Assembly (NCBI GenBank): GCA_009733775.1
Contig: WOGZ01000056.1
Span: 1-64,000 of the forward strand
Source: Alectoria sarmentosa
Taxonomy: Eukaryota > Ascomycota > Lecanoromycetes > Lecanorales > Parmeliaceae
Length of the DNA: 64,000 nucleotides
Reading direction: 5' to 3'
The position numbers were made by a program, and so were the translations under genes. Every line of letters begins with the position of its first letter. Positions within the stretch are counted from its first letter, which is position 1. The notes below the pieces were generated by a model. It did no database searches, was not told the DNA's origin, and saw nothing but the letters and a program-made list of their open reading frames with translations. Positions 38,141-49,824 of the stretch are shown here, piece after piece.

Positions 38141-39125
38141 TTGTTATTCGACCATGCTCCCACAGTCTGTCTTGTAAATCATCATACGTTCTGATGAAGG
38201 AATGCTGACTTCAAAACCTCTGATAGAAGCAGCCAGATTCCGCAATAGCTCTGGGCAAGTTTGAGGTATTCGTCGGACGGAAGGCCACGACGGGCATACA
38301 GGCTCTCTTCGCTGGTTTGCAGCCGATCCAGAACTTCTTCCCCAGATGCCCTTCAATAATGAGAACTCAAACACGTTTGCCATGCGATTTTGACGTCGAC
38401 CGATGAGACCATCAAGGAATGCCAATAAGCGCTGGGGAGAAAAAACCAAGAGAAAAGTATGGCAAGCAGGGTTAGGTCTCAGACTTGTTACCAAGGCTCT
38501 AAGCGCAGTACTCGATCGAGGACCCGGGAATTTTTTTAACCTGCTGTAAGCTGTCCTCACCCTTTGCATGAAGCTCTTTATGCTGATGCGTTTGCAAAGT
38601 TGTATGAAAATTCTCCGTCTTGAAGCCGGCGACGCAAGATACGTGCATTCCGATTACCCACAACCTTGTTAATCTGGGGAAATCGTCAAGTGCATGGCCC
38701 GCTCCCAAAAGACTGCTCAAGACTGGTTTCTGCCCACGTGCAAAGAGGGACAGCATCCAGCTCTTCACCAAGGCCTTGACCTTTTCTCCACATAATGCCA
38801 AGGATGCGATGCTAGGTGCTGCCAAGAGCAGCAAGGGGAAATGGGACAGAGGGTCGAATACAAAGCGTCAATGAACGAGCTCAACAAGTTGAAGACCATC
38901 TTGTAAGTCGGAGGGAAAAAAGGTTCAAGAGAAGATCGTCGGGCCAAGTGTGATTTTCGCAATGAGCGGAACCGGGAAGATGAAGGCGGACGGAGGAGAT
39001 TTTGACACAATTGAGGGTAATATTTTCTTGCCGGCCAGGGGATTAGAGTGGAATTGCTTTCAGAAAAGGACCTAGATGTGTACAGAGCTTTTACTAAGTC
39101 AGAGCCGACAGTGAAGTAGGCCGAG

Positions 39126-39152
39126 CAAAAAAAAAAAAAAAAAAAAAAAATA
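39126..39152. repeat. Poly-A tract
   Basis: Uninterrupted run of about 25 A on the plus strand, following AGC and followed by TAGGTAG. Confidence 0.9.
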
Positions 39153-40479
39153 GGTAGCTTGGGCTGGAGGTAAGTCGACGAACCTCTTACCTGAATACAA
39201 GCTGATCTGTAGGCGAATGTCCACTGGGACCTAATCCCCGGCTTTTCTAGGGTCACTTACTTTTGCTTCCACAGCGGGGTTATGAAAGCTGTTGTGGATT
39301 GCAATCAAGCTACATGCCTGGTGAAACGTCTCGGCAACGTCGGTATGAATTCGTGAGCGTTGCAGCAAAAAGTATTAGCATCAGTCCGCGGCAAGGTCTG
39401 GACTGTTGAAATATAATGATGGGATGTGAAGGATGGATTGATTATTCTCCCAAAGCTCCCCTGGAGCAGACCCTATATACAGTACTAATCATGTGGCTGG
39501 CATGGCAACAGGGCGGAGGAGGCTGGGAACCAACCATTTTTCAACATGGACAACAAAGAATGGCAATCGACGAGGCGCACGCGGAAAGGGATCACTCTGA
39601 ACATACTGAAGTTTTTAGCGCCTCAGCAAGCCGCGACGCTTGCCGCGCTTCGGTCCCTGATGATCAACGACTTTCTACAGGACTTTATGCACTTGATCGT
39701 ACCTACATCAAGGGAGGGGATTAATGCGTTACGCAATGGTACGACGATAGTACTTCGGGCCTTTTGCCGCTCTGAAGGGACTATATGAATCTACGAGTCA
39801 CGATGCAGGGCTCAGGCTTCATCAAAACTAAAGGCTAGATGGCAAATTTGAGCATAGATCTTGTGGCTCAAAATTCTTTGATGCTGGAAATTGACGGCTT
39901 TCTTGGAAGGGAAGAAGGCTTACAGAAGAATGCACGCTGTGGCTGCGGCGTTCCTAGTGTGCTTTGTCTCTCTATCGTCTACTTTGAGTTGTCAAAGAAC
40001 TTTCGGAAAATCCTTTGAGGTATGTTCGGTCCACGCGTATTCGGGGGATAAAGGCAGAATTGCTCCGTTTACGCCTTCGAATCTAGAAGGTATAGCATGA
40101 GATAGCATACTTGCTCCCAAGTCTCCCACTATCCACCCCTTCCTACAATTTCGCAAAATCTGAGGCCTCCCTGGTCTTTGCACTGTCTTTACCAAGCATC
40201 TTCCTTCGAAGAACAACTCTAACGCCTTCGTATCTAGTGTTTTCCCACTCTTCAATTGTCTTTGCTTGCCCATTCCACTCCTTGAACGTCGTATCACCAG
40301 TCGACCGCCTCTGACTTTTCTTGTTGACCGAGTCCAAGTTTTTCGATTGATTCGATCATTTGTATAACAGTCCTTTGCAGAGCCGTCAACTTTTCGGGAC
40401 TCCTCAGCATCTACCCATCCTTACAGTATTCCTAGAGATCTGAGATTCCCAAATCCGGGAAGTAAAAACCGGAATCGTC

Positions 40480-41475
40480 ATGCGGTCTTCCACTCTCACT
40501 TCTCTCTTGTTTTCAGCCAGCGTTATGGCCAGTCCAATCATGATCACTGTTCTTGATGAAATCGTCAGGACTGCAGTGGTCCACGAAGTTGTGACAGTAC
40601 ATCAAGGGGCAAATCAACCAGCACCCACCCAAGCAACTTCAGTAGTTGTAAAAATCGATGCGGTACAAGCTCAAGAGCCTGCAGATATCGCAACTTCCGT
40701 CGCGCCAGTAGCTACAGAAACCTCGACGCCATCCACAAATGGTCTTCCGCTGACATACCAACCTAATCTTGATACGGAGAGCGCCACCTACCAGGGACTG
40801 GTCCTCCTAAATCACAACGTTCATCGCGCCAACCATTCAGTCTCGGAATTAGTGTGGAACAGCACTTTGGCTACGTATGCAGAGGAGATCGCTAAGACAT
40901 GCTTTTATAATCACAGCAAGTGAGTATAGTCATCCTGCCGTATTCTCTAAAACTCACATATTTGCAGGGCCGCAGGCGACGGTGATTACGGACAGAACAT
41001 TGGAGCTGGAATCGAGGCTGGCAACATCTCCGCTCTGATCACCAATATGTTCTACAACAATGAAACTGAATACTACCCCCAGCCGTACGGGCAAGAAGCC
41101 CCAGACAGCTCAGCTTTCGAGAGTTGGGGCCACTTCAGTCAAATTGTGTGGAGTAGAACCTCCTCCGTTGGTTGTTATACTTATGACTGCTCCCCCGCCG
41201 GTCAACCTACAACGCAAGACTGTAATGCGAGTGGCCAACCATATCTAGCGAATACGAAATGTGGCCCCACTGGTGGTACTCCTGCTGTCTTTACCGTCTG
41301 CAATTACTACCCGGAAGGTAAGAATCCTTTGCGAAGCTCAAGGGAGAGATTTCAATGCACGGCTGATCAATTTGAAATAGGTAATATAGCTGGGGAATAT
41401 CAAGCTGTGAAAGCACCTGTAGGCCATGGCATTGTGCAGATGACGGAAAATGGACTTATGGGGTCGGACCTTTAG
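40480..41475 (+). CDS. Secreted CAP-domain (PR-1/SCP-like) protein
   Basis: Exons 40480-40919, 40968-41317, 41381-41475; 294 residues. Signal peptide MRSSTLTSLLFSASVMASP, then a Thr/Ala/Val-rich linker of about 85 residues, then the CAP domain. The domain shows LLNHNVHRANHSVSELVWNS, LATYAEEIAKTC, DYGQNIGAG, WGHFSQIVWSRTSSVGC and the closing CNYYPEGNIAGEY, which is completed only by the second splice. Four or more paired cysteines fit an extracellular fold. Fungal PR-1-like proteins (Pry) bind sterols and fatty acids and are often linked to host interaction; the ligand here is unknown. The tail after GEYQAVKAP is short. Confidence 0.93.
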
Positions 41476-41770
41476 ATATGACGTACCGCTTTTATTGTTG
41501 ATTGGATGATATGAGCTAGACTTCTAAAGGACCTTTCATTCATTTCAGATTATATTCGAGGCCTTGGCCCTACATATTATCTTTCTTATGCTCTTTACTA
41601 TCCTTTCCGTCCAAATCAAGGTCACCGGTCACAGAGGTGCAATACTACAAACTTGAACATGATGGCTCTAGTAAGACGGTACGTGGGTTAGCAAGTCAGT
41701 TTGGGTAGCAAGATCCAATGTTTTGGTAAACTTGTTCAAAACACCTCCCATAAAGCGCAGTCATATGCAG

Positions 41771-42586
41771 TCAAGAAAGCCCCAAGGCCTGATAGATCCG
41801 AACAAACATTCTGGACTTTGCCAAACCGACCCGACCCCTCTTCGTTCTCACAGTATATAGATTTGACAAAACCCATCCAACCTCCTCAGCAACGACATCG
41901 GGACGGGTAAGATGGACATTATGTCCACAGTCCGGGACATTCCTGAACCTACTGTTCCTCGACAACCTCAACTGCTCTCTCTTCAACTGCTCGTCAGCTT
42001 TACCCATAGCCTCAAGCATGCCTTTACGTGCTCTGCGTTGCGCATCCAGCACGCTTACATCCTCCATCCGCCACGCGCTGAAAGCGGACTCGCCTCGAAT
42101 GACACTTAGCGGACAGTCGCCAAGTACTTGTCTCCGATACTGCTCCTCAGCATACTGGCACTTAGTTTCCGTGCCCGTCTCGGAAAGCACCACGCCGGCC
42201 ACGTCCTTACCGTGCAGGTGCAAAAATTCTCGAGCTACACAGCCGCCGTAAGAGTGCGCCACTAGGACGTACGGACCAGGTAGATCGACGGCTTTGAGCA
42301 GCATGGAGAGCTCGTCCGCTGCCATGGGCCCAGTATCCCTATGGGGACCGTGTTCGCTACGGCCCAGGCCCGAACGGTCGTAGAGGAGGATACGTACGGT
42401 ATCCTGTAGGAGAGATGTTACCGGTTTCCAAGATTCACAAGCGGCGTTCGCGCCGGCGAAGACGATGAGTAACGGATCACCTGGCACGCGAATGGGCCCG
42501 AGTGTCGAGACGTAGAGCTCGTGGGTCCCGATGGAGATGAGGCCTGCTTTTTCCGAGGTACCCCACTTGCTAATGGGTTTGGTCAT
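41771..42586 (-). CDS. Alpha/beta-fold hydrolase
   Basis: Single exon, 271 residues from ATG 42586 (MTKPISKWG). The frame is open a few codons upstream but without an ATG. Core strands PLLIVFAGANAACESW (oxyanion region) and VRILLYDRSGLGRSE precede the nucleophile elbow VLVAHSYGGCVAREF (Ser about 112). The catalytic histidine is in NVPDCGHNVHLTRPDVV (about His222). The lid region between is short. The fold is clear but the substrate is not; esterase, epoxide hydrolase-like and haloperoxidase-like members share these motifs. No signal peptide. It is convergent with the CAP gene, about 295 bp apart. Confidence 0.88.
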   Translation of the reverse strand: MTKPISKWGTSEKAGLISIGTHELYVSTLGPIRVPGDPLLIVFAGANAACESWKPVTSLLQDTVRILLYDRSGLGRSEHGPHRDTGPMAADELSMLLKAVDLPGPYVLVAHSYGGCVAREFLHLHGKDVAGVVLSETGTETKCQYAEEQYRRQVLGDCPLSVIRGESAFSAWRMEDVSVLDAQRRARKGMLEAMGKADEQLKREQLRLSRNSRFRNVPDCGHNVHLTRPDVVAEEVGWVLSNLYTVRTKRGRVGLAKSRMFVRIYQALGLS

Positions 42587-43162
42587 GCTGTCTTTAAGCA
42601 AAATATGGCATTGGCGTCATTTTTGGCAGGAGAGCGGTCTTTTTTGACAACATGATTTTTGACCAAGGAAAGCCTCAGCCCTTTTTTGCTGCTCTTCTCC
42701 AAGGAGCCATATACACGAGACAAAATGATTCAGCGAGGCTCATTTCCAGCTACATGGCAAGCAATAAGCATGGGAAGATCACAATTGAGCCCTGGTGGAA
42801 TTGCGTAGGTAGAGGTGATACGGTATTTATTTCTGTAGGCAAGGCGGCGAATGAATCCGCAACAGCAAAGTATTTAGCTCAGCCCTACGGATAACCTATC
42901 GGTTGGTCAACGACGCTCTGGCTGCATGACAGAACATTTACACAGCCTGGCTTCACAAAGAACTTTTCCAAGGCTCAGGTATCTTGTGTTGTTTCATCGG
43001 CCGTCTCTTGCACTTGGGCGATCATATCATCGAAGCTTTGGGTCAGCAGCAGCGTATGTAAGGTGCAAAATCCCCTTGAGCTGGGCAGGGCCGGCTTGCG
43101 AATGTCAACAGCGGCCATCCCATGAGACACACGGAGCACCGAAAAGGCGCCAGAGCTCTACA
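42587..43162. other. Divergent promoter region
   Basis: Between the hydrolase and SSP411 genes. An open plus-strand frame of 80 codons (42652-42894) has no recognisable content and I do not call it a gene. Confidence 0.5.
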
Positions 43163-45655
43163 ATGGAGGTAGAGAATGGTGGAATTTGCCAGGATGATTT
43201 GCGACTTGTGAATAGGCTGAATGAAAGCAGGAGTCCGTACGTAAGTCCTCAATGAGTCGCGTCGAGGCCGACGATGATGACCTCAAGCTGAGAGGGTTCT
43301 CACTTAGGTTCGGGGACATATGAGCAACCCAGTAGCATGGCAAATGTGGGGCCCAGAAGCTTTGGGCTTAGCTAAGAAGCACAACCGCCTACTGTTCGTG
43401 AGCATTGGATATGCTGCCTGCCATTGTACGTCCGAGCTATCATTTCAACAAGCCTTCGTCTCCGAGATCTTACTTATAGTGATTGACCAGGGTGCCACGT
43501 CATGGAACGCGAATCCTTTTGCTCTCCAGAAGTCGCCCAACTTCTCAATACACATTTCGTCCCCATCAAGATCGACCGCGAAGTACGACCAGATATCGAT
43601 GCCATCTACATGAACTACGTTCAAGCTACAACCGGTTCTGGAGGATGGCCACTCAATGTCTTCGTTACGCCGGATCTCGAGCCAGTCTTTGGTGGAACGT
43701 ATTGGCCTGGACCGAACAATTCAATGACAGCAGTCGGCACAGCTGTTGCCCAGACCGTAGGCTTCGTGGATATACTGGAAAAAATGCGAGATGTATGGAC
43801 TCAGCAAGAGGGCCGATGCCGAGAAAGTGCGAAGGAGATCACAAGGCAATTGCGAGAATTTGCAGAGGAAGGGGTGCATAGTCATCAGATGGGAGAGAAA
43901 GGTGAAGGTGAGGGCTTGGAGGTTGAATTATTGGAAGAGGCGTTTCAGCACTTCAGGAAGAAATACGATAAATTCAACGGAGGCTTCTCGACCGCGCCAA
44001 AATTCCCAACGCCGGTCAACTTAAATTTTCTGTTAAGGCTTGGGCAATGGCCGCAGATAGTGAAGGATGTTGTGGGCGAATCAGAGTGCCAACACGCCTC
44101 GAATATGGCTACTCACACCCTTCGACGTATGGCACGTGGAGGGATCAGAGATCAAATTGGTTGTACGTATTTTCGGAATCTATGTTTCCTCGTTTGGACC
44201 GAACCTTGAGTTTTCAGGCACGTCTTAGGAGTGTGTACTCCGTAGACATGTTCCAAAGCTCATTACACTCTCTCAAATAAGCAATACTGACTCCGAACTT
44301 ATAATCTAGATGGGTTCGCAAGGTATTCTGTAACCAAAGACTGGTCGCTTCCACATTTCGAGAAAATGCTGTACGATCAAGCGCAACTTCTTGATGTTTA
44401 CCTCGATACATTCTTGAGCACGCGAGATCGTGAAATGCTCGGTGCTGTATACGACATCGCAACCTATCTCACAAGTCCACCAATGGGGGCTCCGAATGGG
44501 GGCTTCTTCTCAGCAGAAGACGCTGACTCCTATCCATCAAAAAGCGACACCGAGAAACGAGAAGGGGCTTACTACGTCTGGTCTCTCAAAGAATTCCACG
44601 ACCTTCTGGGTACAAAAGACGGAGACGTCTGCGCTCAATTTTACGGTGTAACAGCTGATGGCAACGTCGCGTCTCAAAATGATCCCCACGACGAATTCAT
44701 CAGCCAAAACGTCCTCAACGTCACCACCACTCCGGGTGCTTTGGCAAAGAAATTGGGGATATCCGAGGCCTCGATCACCCAAACCCTCAAATTAGGGCGC
44801 CAGAAACTCCGCGAACACAGGGAGAATCACCGCCCACGCCCAGCACTTGACGACAAAATCATTGTATGCTGGAACGGTCTCGCGATCGGTGCGTTGTCTC
44901 GCACCTCTGCCGCTTTAGAGTCTATCGACCCTACCAAAGCATCAGAATGCCTGGAAGCCGCCATATCAGCCGTCACTTTCATCAAGAAAGAACTGTTCGA
45001 TCCCGAAACCAAGACCCTCTATCGGGTCTACAGGGAAGGCCGGGGCCCTACACCGGGTCTTTGTGATGACTATGCTTTCTTTATTCACGGTCTCATCAAT
45101 CTTTACGAAGCCACATTCGACGACTCGTATCTCGAATTTGCAGACATATTGCAAAAACGACAAAACGAACTCTTCACCTCGCCTGACTCCCCAGGCTTCT
45201 ACACCACGCCATCTCCACATCCACCTGATCTTCTTATGAGACTGAAAAGTGGCATGGACGCAGCCGAACCATCATCCAACAACATCAGTGCACAGAATCT
45301 CTATCGATTGAGCAGCATTCTTGACGACGCCTCGTATTTCAAGAAGGCAGGAGAGACTGTCGAAGCGTTTGAAGCCGAGGTCGAGCAATTTCCATTCACG
45401 TTTTCAGGCATGCTGGGAAGCGTCGTCATGGGTCGTTTGGGCTTGAAGGGGGTCGTACTTACAGGAGAGAGTGACAAGGTGTTGAAACGATTGAGGCAGA
45501 CCGTAAGGCCCAACTGCACTGTGGTTGCACTTGGAAAGGGTCAGAGCCTGTGGCTGAGGGAGCGTAATGATCTTCTCAAGCAAATGGATGCGGAGAAGGA
45601 TGGCGTCATGGTCTGTGAGGGTGGCTCTTGCAGGGAAGGGATCGAATATGTATGA
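43163..45655 (+). CDS. SSP411/YyaL family protein: thioredoxin-like DUF255 plus (alpha/alpha)6 barrel
   Basis: Exons 43163-43240, 43308-43425, 43491-44162, 44310-45655; 737 residues. The splices rebuild NRLNESRSPYVRGHMSNPVAW, then YAACHWCHVMERESF with a CHWC pair (Cys64, Cys67), the thioredoxin-like motif of DUF255. FVPIKIDREVRPDIDAIYMN, GSGGWPLNVFVTPDLEPVFG and GGTYWP follow. The C-terminal half has KFPTPVNL, GGFSTAPKF, the junction DQIGYGFARYSVTKDWSLPH, FEKMLYDQAQLLD, FFSAEDADS and KIIVCWNGLAIGAL, typical of the glycosidase-like barrel. Human SPATA20 is a relative; the biochemical role is unknown. The intron 44163-44309 (147 bp) is one of the introner-like set. Start ATG 43163 gives a short lead before NRL. 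Confidence 0.92.
44163..44309 (+). repeat. Introner-like intron 2
   Basis: GTACGTATTTTCGGAATC, then TTTCCTCGTTTGGACC, ACATGTTCCAAAGCTC, CTCAAATAAGCAATACTGAC and ATCTAG. It splices GGT T / AT GGG. Confidence 0.8.
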
Positions 45656-45881
45656 TATTATTGTTGAGCGATCATGTCTGCATTGGAAGGGAGAACGTCT
45701 CCCGGACAAGTGGTTGGCTGTTTCGGACGAATGCGACGAACATTAGCATGGCGTTCGGATGGTCATATACCAGACCCAGATGTCATTTTCGAGCTGAAAT
45801 CAATACACCTATGGTTATGCTACTATTTAATCACGGTTCAAATCGTATATACACTCGTCAAGGAGTACCTAGCAAGAGTCC

Positions 45882-46972
45882 TCAAGATTTGTCTGTTTCA
45901 TCGAATTTCGCCTGCCAGAACCCTCTGTAGTGCTTCTCTGTCCCAACCTCCGCCAAGTCTTTGACCTCTCTTGGGGTTAATGTGAATGTCATTGCCCTCA
46001 AATAATCACTCAGTCTTTGTTCCTTCCCACTTGTCGTGATCGCCACCACACCCTGATCAATGCACCAACGCAATGCAATCTCGCCCTCACTAACATAATA
46101 CTTCTTCGCCAAGAAAGCCAGCATCTCATCGCAAGGTCCGGGCTTTGCCTTGGTGACAACGGTCAGGGAACCATATGCAGAGACAGCAATGTTCTGAGAC
46201 TTGTGGTAGGAGAGGAGAGAGCCGTGTTGTAGGTAGGGATGGAACTCGATTTGGTTGATTGAAGGCGGAGTGGTGGCCGTAGCGAGTGTGGCCTTCAGAT
46301 GGGATTCTAGATAATTAGACACTCCTACGCAGATTTCCAGTCAGCATAGCTTTTTCAAGGCAGGAACATGAGTCGTAACGCATACTCGGGGAATGAAAAG
46401 AGCACTCTGCTCTCAGAATATGGTCTTCCTACAAGGGAGTCCGCGTTAAAGAGGAAAGGGCTACTCCGAAACATGAATACCTATAGATTTTACTTTTCCC
46501 GATTTCTTCACATTCTCCATAGCCGCCCACGCCTTCTGTAGATCTTCGTCTGACTTGGCGAAGTAGGGCGAGTGAACCAGATATAAGTCGACGTAATCCA
46601 ATTGCAATTTCTTGAGGCTTGCATCGATTGCTTTGGGTATATCCGCTATGTTCGTGATTACTTTCGTGGTTACGAACAGCTTTGATCGTTCGATTTTGCT
46701 TTCTTTTATGGCAACGCCCATTTCCGGCTCTGTGTTATATACTTCGGCGTTGTCAAGATGGTAATAGCCAAGCTTGATGGCTGTCTTTATGCCCTCGACG
46801 GTCTTTCGGTCAACGCTTCCTGCCGTGGACTTGTACCATGCAGTCCCGGCTGAAAAGCGTTAGAGCAAAGGATGAGTGTGACAGAAAACAACTCACTGCC
46901 ATAGGCAAGCATAGGTATCGATGTCCCATCATTGAGGTTTAGGGTTGGGATGGGCGTCGATATATTGGCCAT
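45882..46972 (-). CDS. Aldo/keto reductase
   Basis: Exons 46972-46897, 46849-46481, 46324-45882; 295 residues. Spliced N-terminus PTLNLNDGTSIPMLAYGTGTAWYK is the usual AKR start. The catalytic tetrad is visible: Asp58 and Tyr63 in HLDNAEVYNTE, Lys88 in LFVTTKV, His118 in LYLVHSP. NADPH-side motifs IGVSNYLESHL, INQIEFHPYLQ, AVSAYGSL and EIALRWCIDQGVVAITTSGK follow. It probably reduces small carbonyls with NADPH in the cytosol; the substrate is unknown. The 48-bp first intron is ordinary; the second (46480-46325, 156 bp) resembles the introner-like set. An ATG six codons upstream (46990) is an alternative start. It is divergent from SelO with 227 bp between. Confidence 0.93.
46325..46480 (-). 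repeat. Introner-like intron 3 (more diverged)
   Basis: GTATTCATGTTTCGGAGT, CCCTTTCCTCTTT, CTCATGTTCCTGCC, GAAAAAGCTATGCTGACTGG, GCGTAG. The donor differs from GTACGT but the downstream blocks match the other members. Confidence 0.55.
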
Positions 46973-47199
46973 CTTTGGGATGGTGTCCAACGCTCGTATG
47001 TTGTACGGTGTTTATGTTAAAAGCTACAGCGTAGGGTTGATTCAAGCCTCGGCGGAGATAAGTCGGGGATAAATCCGCCTTCAAACGTCATACTGTTGAC
47101 GACGGGATTGCTACTTTTCCTCACCGTCTACCCTTCATAATGCTGTTCCTGTCATATCTGCAACTGTGATTGTCCGAATACCAATGTTCACTGGTGTAT

Positions 47200-49424
47200 A
47201 TGCTTCTCCATACTTTGCTACATCGTCCACGAATCCCTCGTCTCCGCCTCGCTCAAATGAACACCCATCTCACGAATGGCGCCGCGAACGGCGTCAGCAA
47301 CGGCACCTACCCTGGGGTATCGTTGCAAGAAATTCCCAAGTCACATACATTTACAGCAATTCTGCCGCCAGATCCTGAGTTCGAAACGCCCTCCGACTCA
47401 CACAGGGCACCACGAGGGTACGTATTTCTGGAGCACATGTTTTCCCTGTTGGACCAAATCTTCAATTTTGAGCCATCTCTTGGAAGGTTTTACTCTTGAA
47501 ACATGTTCCATCGATATAAGTCCTCAAATACGCAGTGCTGACTGCGAAATCACTGTCATCCAGGCGTCTAGGCCCTCGCATGGTCAAAGGCGCACTCTTC
47601 ACCTATGTCAAGCCGGAAGGGACTGAGAACCCTGAACTTCTGGGGATCAGTCGAACTGCATTACGCGATATCGGATTGAAGGAGGGTGTAGAGAACACGG
47701 AAGAGTTCAAGAACGTGGTGGCGGGAAACAAGCTCTACTGGGATAACCAGACAGAGGAAGGCATATACCCCTGGGCGCAATGTTATGGAGGCTGGCAATT
47801 CGGCTCTTGGGCAGGCCAACTTGGCGATGGCCGAGCAATATCACTGTTTGAAGCTACCAACCCATCGACGAAGACTCGCTACGAGATACAGCTCAAAGGT
47901 GCCGGCAGGACCCCTTACTCGAGATTCGCAGATGGAAAAGCCGTTCTACGATCAAGCATCCGCGAGTTCGTCGTTTCAGAAGCACTCAATGGCCTGCACA
48001 TACCCACTACTCGGGCCCTTGCCCTCACACTCGCCCCAGAATCTACCGTTCGTCGCGAACGACTTGAACCTGGAGCATTGGTAGCCCGTTTCGCGTATGT
48101 ATCTTCCGAGTCCATACTTCCTCCGTTGAATCATGGTGTTCAAACATGTCTTGTTGTTTTTTACTCTCGTGTAGTGTCCCCAGGTTCGATATCACCCATC
48201 AAGTAGGCAACACTGACGGAATTTTGATCCAGCGAATCCTGGCTCCGGATCGGTACCTTCGATATAATCCGCGCTCGAGGCGACAGAAAGCTTGTCCGTA
48301 CCCTCGCCAACTACGTCGCTGAGAACGTTTACACGGGCTGGGGGGCTCTCCCATCGGCTCTGGAAGATCCATCGAAGCTCAATCTATCCGCGATCAATCC
48401 TTCCCGCTCCGTCTCATCCAACAAAATAGAAGGTACGGAAGGAGTAGAAGAGAACCGTTATACACGCCTCTACCGCGAAATTGTTCGTCGCAACGCCAAA
48501 ACCGTCGCTGCCTGGCAAGCCTACGCCTTCACAAATGGCGTCTTAAATACCGACAATACTTCTCTCCTTGGGCTTTCCCTCGACTTTGGACCCTTCGCTT
48601 TCCTTGATAACTTCGACCCCAGCTACACCCCAAACCACGATGATCACGCTTTACGGTACAGCTACAAGAACCAGCCAAGTATTATATGGTGGAACTTGGT
48701 GCGCCTGGGCGAATCACTGGGTGAACTTATAGGCTCCGGAGCCAAAATCGATGATGAAACCTTTGTGGAGAAAGGCGTCTCGGAGGATTTTGCGCCGGAG
48801 CTGATCAAGCGTGCCGAGACTATCATCGGAAACGTGGGTGAAGAGTATAAAACAGTTTTCTTAGCAGAGTATACATGCTTGATGCGCGCAAGGCTCGGCT
48901 TGGTCTCTAAAGAAGAGAGCGATTTTCAAGAGCTATTCTCCGAATTGCTGGATACGCTTGAGGCCTTGGAACTGGACTTTAACCACTTTTTTCGTAGACT
49001 GAGTCATGTCAAAGTCTCGGAATTGGGGTCGGAAGAGCAGCGAAAGCAAAAAGCCAGCATCTTCTTCCACGCCGAAGGCAACACTGCAACCAGCGGCGTC
49101 ACAGAATCTGCAGCACGGGAGAGGGTGGCTGCGTGGCTGGAGAAATGGGCGAAGAGAGTGAGGGAGGATTGGGGCGAAAAAGATGGAGAGAGAGAGAAAG
49201 AGATGGAGAAGGTAAACCCGAAGTTTATACCCAGGTCTTGGGTTTTGGATGAGATTATTCAGAGGGTGGAGCAGGAGGGGGAGAGGGACGTGATAAAGAG
49301 AGTCATGGCTATGGCCGAGCATCCGTTTGAGGAGGAGTGGGGAGGGGATAGGGAGGAAGAGGAGAGGTGGTGTGGTGATGTTCCGAGGCATGGGCGGATG
49401 ATGCAATGTAGTTGTTCGTCATGA
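47200..49424 (+). CDS. FMP40: Protein adenylyltransferase SelO (YdiU/Fmp40 family)
   Basis: Exons 47200-47417, 47564-48094, 48233-49424; 646 residues. SelO is a mitochondrial pseudokinase that transfers AMP to protein hydroxyls and protects against oxidative stress. The start MLLHTLLHRPRIPRLRLAQ is Arg-rich without acids, a plausible mitochondrial presequence. Domain motifs: LGPRMVKGALFTYVKPEGTE, WAQCYGGWQFGSWAGQLGDG, EIQLKGAGRTPYSRFADGKA, RSSIREFVVSEALNGLHIPT, ARFAESWLRIGTFDIIRARG (across a splice), LGLSLDFGPFAFLDNFDPSY. The C-terminus is MMQCSCSS: cysteine stands where animal SelO has selenocysteine. Both introns (146 and 138 bp) belong to the introner-like set. The helical insert near the end is rich in Glu/Arg. 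Confidence 0.95.
47418..47563 (+). repeat. Introner-like intron 4
   Basis: GTACGTATTTCTGGAGCA, TTTTCCCTGTTGGACCAAAT, ACATGTTCCATCGATATAAG, CTCAAATACGCAGTGCTGAC, ATCCAG. Confidence 0.8.
48095..48232 (+). repeat. Introner-like intron 5
   Basis: GTATGTATCTTCCGAGTC matches intron 20116 at 16 of 18 bases. TTCCTCCGTTGAATCATGG, ATCAAGTAGGCAACACTGAC and GATCCAG follow. Confidence 0.7.
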
Positions 49425-49824
49425 ATGTCAGACAGGTGCCGGAAAACAAGTGGCAGTTGGAATGTCACAAAGCCTCGTAACTGAAACAAGACCGGCGTCC
49501 GCGAGTTGTTTCCGCACTGTCCAAGGCTCTTTCTGAAGCAATTTTCGACCATCAGCGACACATTGTTCCGGGTTGATACCCAAAATCGAGGTGAAAGTGC
49601 AAGAGTTCCAGTGCCTTGGGCCGCCACTCCTCTGGTAGCTTGCCAGGTGTGTGTTCGTAACTGTGAGCGTTACCAAGTCATGTGATTTATCAACGATGAG
49701 GTTAGACGAGAGATCCCTTATATACCGGCCATCCAACCCGTTAGTTATCACAACCGTCTACCCGTTCGACCATCCCAGCTTATCATTTTTGCCAACGCCT
49801 CCGCTCCAAAAAGGATCCTCACTA
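49425..49824. other. Intergenic between convergent genes
   Basis: 400 bp of shared 3' flank between SelO and the secreted multidomain gene; no feature seen. Confidence 0.6.

Larger units (their letters stand above)
36097..40479. other. Gene-poor stretch with repeats and small unsupported frames
   Basis: 4.4 kb without a gene I can defend. It holds an inverted repeat (36380-36460 / 36790-36865), open frames around 37.5-38.0 kb on the plus strand, and a set of minus-strand frames at 38.1-39.2 kb. Among the latter are MVFNLLSSFIDALYS and, in another frame, FPLLLLAAPSIASLALCGEK. They cannot be joined in phase and may be a decayed gene. A poly-A run of about 25 bases lies near 39126, and a doubled CACGTG motif near 38106. 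Confidence 0.5.

Noticed and set aside
39126..39152. Poly-A run as the tail of a retroposed gene or LINE
   Set aside because: No coding remnant or target duplication found next to it.
38144..39256. Minus-strand gene from MVFNLLSSFIDALYS through the 111- and 141-codon frames
   Set aside because: No donor/acceptor pair joins the frames in phase; left as possible decayed gene inside the gene-poor entry.
49398..49424. Selenocysteine at the SelO C-terminus
   Set aside because: The position is a TGT cysteine codon and the frame ends at its own stop two serines later; no UGA recoding needed.
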